Shown here: positions 6,394-8,743 of the stretch, piece after piece
How positions within the stretch are numbered: the stretch's first letter is position 1
Layout: the number at the start of each line of letters is the position of its first letter
Source: Chamaesiphon sp.
GTDB lineage: Bacteria > Cyanobacteriota > Cyanobacteriia > Cyanobacteriales > Chamaesiphonaceae
Assembly: GCA_026785875.1 (NCBI GenBank)
Contig: JAJAZF010000470.1
Span: 1 to 8,743, forward strand
Length of the DNA stretch: 8,743 nucleotides
Direction: 5' to 3'
The notes under the pieces: model-generated
Told to the model about the DNA's origin: nothing
What the model saw: the letters and a program-made list of their open reading frames with translations, nothing else
Database searches by the model: none
Made by a program: the position numbers and the translations under genes

Positions 6394-6898
6394 GTGATTC
6401 TACAATACTCGATCGTCAAAACTCAATATCGCATTGACGGTATCTGCCTGGCGGACGATGCGATCGAGTGGTATCAAAGTCAGGATTGCTGATACATTTC
6501 CCCAATCCTGAAAAGTAATATTTCGCGCCGATACCTTCAAATTCAAGCAATTTTTCGAGCGCATCAGCCTCGCTTATTTTACTAGCTAATTTTCCAATTT
6601 TATCGACTGCCAGTGCCAGTTTTTCATCATGCAATCGACGATTTTGGCGTTGTAGAATCGTCCGACTATTGAGTAGTTTTGCTTTGACTATTTATCGAGC
6701 GGCGATGAGTGCATCGGCTGGCTTTAGTTGTTGTTGAAGTTGATGGAGGTGGCGAAGATCGCGAGATATGGGATAAGTTTTGCCATAATAGTAACCCGCT
6801 TGAGATAGATATGCGATTGGGATATTGCGTTTGAGACAAGCTTTGATAGTTTGGGTGGTAATTTGAGAGTTACCAAAGACTAAAATAATTAGGGCTTT
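6388..6898 (-). pseudogene. cas1: cas1 remnant: truncated at both ends, two nonsense codons, one frameshift
   Basis: About 170 codons of Cas1, the integrase that inserts new CRISPR spacers, are readable. Starting at 6898 the product runs KALIILVFGNSQITTQ, then IPIAYLSQAGYYYGK, a TAA (6692-6694) where IxARQIVxAKL is expected, LQRQNRRLHDEKLALAVDKI, LLEFEGIGAKYYFSGLGKC, and NPDF...RSHRPPG. An extra base near 6445 shifts the frame; in the new frame DTVNAILSF continues to VL-stop-NHLL, with TAG (6400-6402) where the family has Trp (VLWNHLL). The conserved metal-binding Glu of FEGIGAKYYF is kept, but the downstream His and acidic ligands are gone. About 40-45 N-terminal and over 100 C-terminal residues are missing by comparison with usual ~330-residue Cas1 proteins. 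The 3' end merges with cas2 at CTGCTG (6388-6393). The gene cannot make functional Cas1. Confidence 0.88.
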
Positions 6899-7054
6899 TC
6901 ATTAGTTATTTGACTGGTTTTAACGAGGTAAATCTAAATATTTTTGCTCTATAAAAATAAGCGATACCCCTTTGATTAGAAGCGATCGCTTGTTTTTATA
7001 TTTCCGATCGCGTAGGTTCTCCAGTGAAGGGGAAGAATCCCAATCGCGTCGCGA
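6899..7054. other. Gap upstream of the cas1 remnant
   Basis: No coding frame and no CRISPR repeats. It contains the only complete HIP1 octamer of the window, GCGATCGC at 6982-6989, within the 12-bp palindrome AAGCGATCGCTT and followed by a T-rich run; and a perfect 15-base palindrome AATCGCG-T-CGCGATT at 7042-7056 that overlaps the stop of the short fragment at 7055. The missing N-terminus of Cas1 is not found here in any frame. Confidence 0.5.
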
Positions 7055-7132
7055 TTACCCCAACAGGCTATTGAGTGTGCGATCGGAATAGGGATCTTGA
7101 GTGCCGACAAAACAAAGAATGATACTGGACAT
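7055..7132 (-). pseudogene. Short fragment with possible CARF-like N-terminus
   Basis: A 25-codon frame from ATG 7132 to TAA 7055-7057, encoding MSSIILCFVGTQDPYSDRT then a short tail. The hydrophobic first strand followed by F-V-G-T-Q-D-P is reminiscent of the N-terminus of CARF-domain proteins that accompany type III CRISPR systems. It lies upstream of cas1-cas2 on the same strand, fitting such a locus. The rest of the gene is absent or scrambled; following frames give no recognisable continuation. With 19 informative residues this is a suggestion, not an assignment. Confidence 0.3.
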
Positions 7133-7135
7133 AAT

Positions 7136-7166
7136 TTGGGACTGATTAGTTTGGGCAAGCTATAAT
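7136..7166 (+). promoter_or_regulatory. Candidate promoter of the Uma2 gene
   Basis: A consensus -10 TATAAT lies at 7161-7166, 36 bases ahead of the ATG. The best -35 is TTGGGA (7136-7141) with a long 19-bp spacer, so the -10 is the stronger part of the call. A clear ribosome site, AGAGGTG (7191-7197), follows 5 bases before the ATG. Confidence 0.45.
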
Positions 7167-7202
7167 AATTTCATCACTCAGATATCTTTCAGAGGTGAAT
7201 AT

Positions 7203-7832
7203 ATGTTAACAGTTATCAATACAGGTGAAGAGAGAACCTTTCTCCAAAATATCAGTTGGCAGCTCTACGAGAATCTCCTTACCGAAATCGGCGATGACGG
7301 GAAAGCGCGACTGAGCTACTACCAGGGAAATTTAGAATTTATGACTCCGCTACCAGTGCATGAAAATTATAATCGTCAGATCGATCGAATAATCATCGTC
7401 ATAGCAGAAGAACTCGATCTCAACCATAATGTATTTGGATCGATGACGATTAAGCGTCCAGATCTCGCAGCAGGGAAAGAACCAGACTCCTGTTACTATT
7501 TTGCAAACGAATCAGCAGTGCGCGGCAAAACCAAACTAGATTTCACCCAAGATCCACCACCAGATTTGGCAATAGAAATCGATATTACCAGCAGTTCGCT
7601 CAACCAACTCGCTCTATATGCCACGTTAGGGGTTGGGGAATTGTGGCGATATGATGGCGCAGAATTAATATTTTATCAGTTGCAATCGGCTAAATATGTA
7701 GTAGTAGATCGAAGTCCGATATTCCCGATGTTAGATCCAGTTAGAGTGCTAGAGTTTCTATCAGAGTGTCAAACAGATGGCGTAAATCAGGCGGTGAAGA
7801 ATTTGCGTAAGTGGGTTCAAGCACAGTTCTAA
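7203..7832 (+). CDS. Uma2-family (DUF820) restriction-endonuclease-fold protein
   Basis: A 209-residue intact protein of the Uma2/DUF820 family, a PD-(D/E)xK nuclease fold greatly expanded in cyanobacteria; the biological role of most members is unknown. Features: the N-terminal SWQLYENLL helix; RLSYYQGNLEFMTPLPVHEN (36-55), the family's typical Y-x-G-x-L-E-x-M-x-P-x-x-x-H-E block; KRPDLAAGKEPDSCYYF with the conserved E-P-D (93-95); and PPPDLAIEIDITSSSLNQ (118-135), with Asp121 and Glu125 as likely metal ligands. The C-terminal half has the usual GVGELWRYDG segment and a late helical end. The length is normal for the family. ATG is supported by AGAGGTG five bases upstream. It stands alone between the CRISPR remnant and a repeat-rich gap, and no partner gene is visible. 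Confidence 0.92.
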   Translation: MLTVINTGEERTFLQNISWQLYENLLTEIGDDGKARLSYYQGNLEFMTPLPVHENYNRQIDRIIIVIAEELDLNHNVFGSMTIKRPDLAAGKEPDSCYYFANESAVRGKTKLDFTQDPPPDLAIEIDITSSSLNQLALYATLGVGELWRYDGAELIFYQLQSAKYVVVDRSPIFPMLDPVRVLEFLSECQTDGVNQAVKNLRKWVQAQF

Positions 7833-7898
7833 CTGAAAGATTAGATTGGGTTTTTTCCAAAGAGATGAACGGCACCAGGAATCTTAGTTAAATTAATT

Positions 7899-7999
7899 GA
7901 TAATTGATAATTGCGGATGCAATCACGCGGAGGTTTCCTCCGTGCTGGGCGGGTCTCCCGCCTAGCAATGTGTTGCACCAAGCAGATAATTGATAATTG
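7899..7999. repeat. Hairpin element bracketed by 15-bp direct repeats
   Basis: GATAATTGATAATTG occurs exactly at 7899-7913 and 7985-7999. Between them is a compact palindromic unit: outer arms TGCAA (7918-7922) and TTGCA (7973-7977) enclose hairpin one (7926-7944, CGGAGG-TTT-CCTCCG extended by a G-T and a C-G pair) and hairpin two (7944-7966, GCTGGGCGGG-TCT-CCCGCCTAGC with one wobble). The result is a three-way-junction fold in RNA or single-stranded DNA. It carries no gene. It resembles cyanobacterial interspersed repeats or a miniature mobile element; the direct repeats could be a target duplication or simply a repeated AT-rich motif. Confidence 0.65.
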
Positions 8000-8011
8000 G
8001 GTTTTTAAGAT

Positions 8012-8157
8012 GGGGATTTAGACCTGCTAGGCGGGTCCCCCGAAGCGACGTTTCGGGGAGAAGCTGGTTGGGTTGCCAACCCAACCACCCCCTAGAGCTT
8101 CGCGCCCCAGCACCTTAAAAACACTCCACCTAAACGGTGGGGGATTTAAACCCCTGC
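8012..8157. repeat. Cluster of hairpins with repeated GGGGATTTA ends
   Basis: In order: GGGGATTTAGACCTGCT (8012-8028); CTAGGCGGGT, a partial copy of the arm in the preceding element; CCCCGAA/TTCGGGG around a 7-base loop (8038-8058); an 11-bp palindrome TGGTTGGGTTG-C-CAACCCAACCA (8065-8087) enclosed by AAGCT/AGCTT (8061-8065, 8096-8100); CCACC-TAAAC-GGTGG (8126-8140); and GGGGATTTAAACCCCTGCT (8140-8158), an approximate repeat of the first segment. The two GGGGATTTA segments lie in the same orientation about 128 bases apart. No encoded protein is credible across this cluster. Confidence 0.55.
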
Positions 8158-8564
8158 TCTTTGTTAAATCTGCGAGAAATTGCGATCGAAGATTTACCAT
8201 TCCCCATAAATATACAAACCATTTCCTGACATTGAGGATTGGATGGCGATCCATTTATCCGCTTGATACTTACCCAGGAACAATTACTCTTAGGATGGTC
8301 GCGGTCTTTGATATTACCACCAACGTCAGGTTTGCTTTTGTAGCGATAGAAGTCTTGCTCGTTGTCGTTGGCGTAATACCGTAGGCATAGCCTCTTTGCT
8401 AGGGCAAATGCTACGCGTTGGCAACGTCTGCACTTTGCGCTTACGGAACGAAAATCGTCCAAAAAAGATGACTCACAGGGATTTCTGGCGTTATCATTGC
8501 TATTTAACGATTTTTTAGGAGCATTTTGATGAGTTTGAATCCTGTGGTTGCTCCAACGATTCAT
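8130..8564 (-). CDS. Uncertain 144-codon ORF interrupted by a repeat element
   Basis: An open frame from ATG 8564 to TAG 8130-8132 that I do not recognise. The part from about 8384 down to 8180 reads somewhat like protein (ANDNEQDFYRYKSKPDVG, IKRINGSPSNPQCQEMVCIF), with several C-ending codons for Asn, Asp, Phe and Tyr. However, the middle (FRSVSAKCRRCQRVAFALAK) is just translation of the palindromic element at 8379-8446, and the C-terminus runs into the hairpin cluster. No Shine-Dalgarno is evident. It may be a fragment of a gene into which repeats inserted, or chance. Confidence 0.18.
   Translation of the reverse strand: MNRWSNHRIQTHQNAPKKSLNSNDNARNPCESSFLDDFRSVSAKCRRCQRVAFALAKRLCLRYYANDNEQDFYRYKSKPDVGGNIKDRDHPKSNCSWVSIKRINGSPSNPQCQEMVCIFMGNGKSSIAISRRFNKEQGFKSPTV
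8379..8446. repeat. 68-bp palindromic interspersed element
   Basis: Outer arms CCGTAGGC (8379-8386) and GCTTACGG (8439-8446) pair over 8 positions with one wobble. Inside are two hairpins: TTTGC-TAGG-GCAAA (8395-8408), extended by TAGC/GCTA (8388-8391, 8410-8413), and CGTTG-G-CAACG (8416-8426). The layout matches repeated CGTAGGC...CTACG-type palindromes scattered through cyanobacterial genomes (general knowledge). It lies inside the doubtful minus-strand ORF at 8130-8564. Confidence 0.6.
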
Positions 8565-8732
8565 CTAGTCAAGTGCCAGCACCTGAAGGATGAGCCGATT
8601 GGCTGCATCCGTCCAAGCGCGGGTAGCGCAAATCAAAACCAACATCAATACGCTCGATCGCATACAATGACAGTTGACCCACCCAGTTCGCGGCAGATTT
8701 CCGCTAAAATTGGGTGGGAATTCCATTGTTGA
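8529..8732 (+). CDS. Doubtful 67-aa ORF with a good ribosome site
   Basis: ATG 8529 is preceded by AGGAG (8517-8521) at 7 bases, the best Shine-Dalgarno in the right-hand 900 bases, and the frame runs to TGA 8730-8732. The product (MSLNPVVAPTIHLVKCQHLK..., ...ISAKIGWEFHC) matches nothing I recognise. It overlaps the start of the doubtful minus-strand ORF, and other minus-strand frames in the same stretch are equally open, so coding is unproven. Confidence 0.2.
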   Translation: MSLNPVVAPTIHLVKCQHLKDEPIGCIRPSAGSANQNQHQYARSHTMTVDPPSSRQISAKIGWEFHC

Positions 8733-8743
8733 CAACAGCAGCT

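Noticed and set aside
6231..6419. Minus-strand frame over the cas1-cas2 junction
   Set aside because: Out of frame with Cas2; the same bases read in the cas2 frame give YIVVYDITCDKRCTKIAKLL, clearly the real one.
6976..7158. 60-codon minus-strand frame overlapping the possible CARF stub
   Set aside because: Runs through palindromes and a HIP1 site, resembles no family, and lacks a ribosome site.
7829..7856. Possible terminator after the Uma2 gene
   Set aside because: There is a T-run (GGGTTTTTT), but only a 4-5-bp CTAA/TTAG stem precedes it; too weak to call.
8027..8254. 75-codon minus-strand frame ending in the hairpin cluster
   Set aside because: Its C-terminal third is translation of the CCCCGAA and TGGTTGGGTTG hairpins, and the rest is unrecognisable.
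8073..8384. 103-codon plus-strand frame across the repeats
   Set aside because: Begins inside an 11-bp palindrome and has no ribosome site or family resemblance.
1..8743. CRISPR arrays, tRNA and rRNA genes
   Set aside because: No regularly spaced 28-37-base repeats near the cas remnant or elsewhere, no convincing tRNA T-loop/acceptor pairing and no rRNA-like blocks were seen.

Overview
The window looks like an accessory stretch of a cyanobacterial chromosome. The signs are very dense CGATCG hexamers (12 in the first 648 bases), one complete HIP1 octamer GCGATCGC (6982-6989), a DUF1400-type alpha/beta hydrolase, a Uma2/DUF820 protein and cyanobacterium-like CRISPR adaptation genes. The CTCGATCG-rich flavour recalls Chamaesiphon-like genomes, but that is an impression, not a determination.

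Layout. 1-648 has no gene: it holds an imperfect ~135-bp tandem repeat, short palindromes and many CGATCG sites. 649-2110 is a divergent pair: an XRE-type repressor-like gene (minus) and an unrecognised 263-aa protein with a possible ribbon-helix-helix segment (plus), sharing a 211-bp control region with palindromes. 2111-2510 has no gene. 2511-3878 (minus) is a probable two-gene operon, a multi-pass b-type cytochrome followed by a Tat-exported molybdopterin (sulfite oxidase/MsrP-fold) oxidoreductase, together a likely envelope redox couple. 4070-5812 (minus) is an exported DUF1400 alpha/beta hydrolase with a 20-bp palindrome just ahead of its likely ATG.

5952-7132 is a graveyard. On the minus strand a short fragment with a possible CARF-like N-terminus (7055-7132) precedes a cas1 pseudogene (6388-6898), which runs directly into an almost complete cas2 reading frame lacking an ATG (6115-6393). 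cas1 has lost both ends and carries two nonsense codons and a frameshift. Its surviving part joins cas2 at a CTGCTG shared by both genes, which suggests an internal deletion removed the rest of cas1 and the cas2 start. I see no CRISPR array. A 56-codon plus-strand ORF converges on cas2.

7203-7832 is an intact Uma2-family nuclease-fold protein. 7833-8743 has no secure gene and is packed with hairpin-forming repeats: two compact elements each fold as an outer stem enclosing two hairpins, one of them bracketed by 15-bp direct repeats. It also holds several weak ORFs.

The strongest observation is the cas1-cas2 deletion remnant. I did not find a convincing intact new system.
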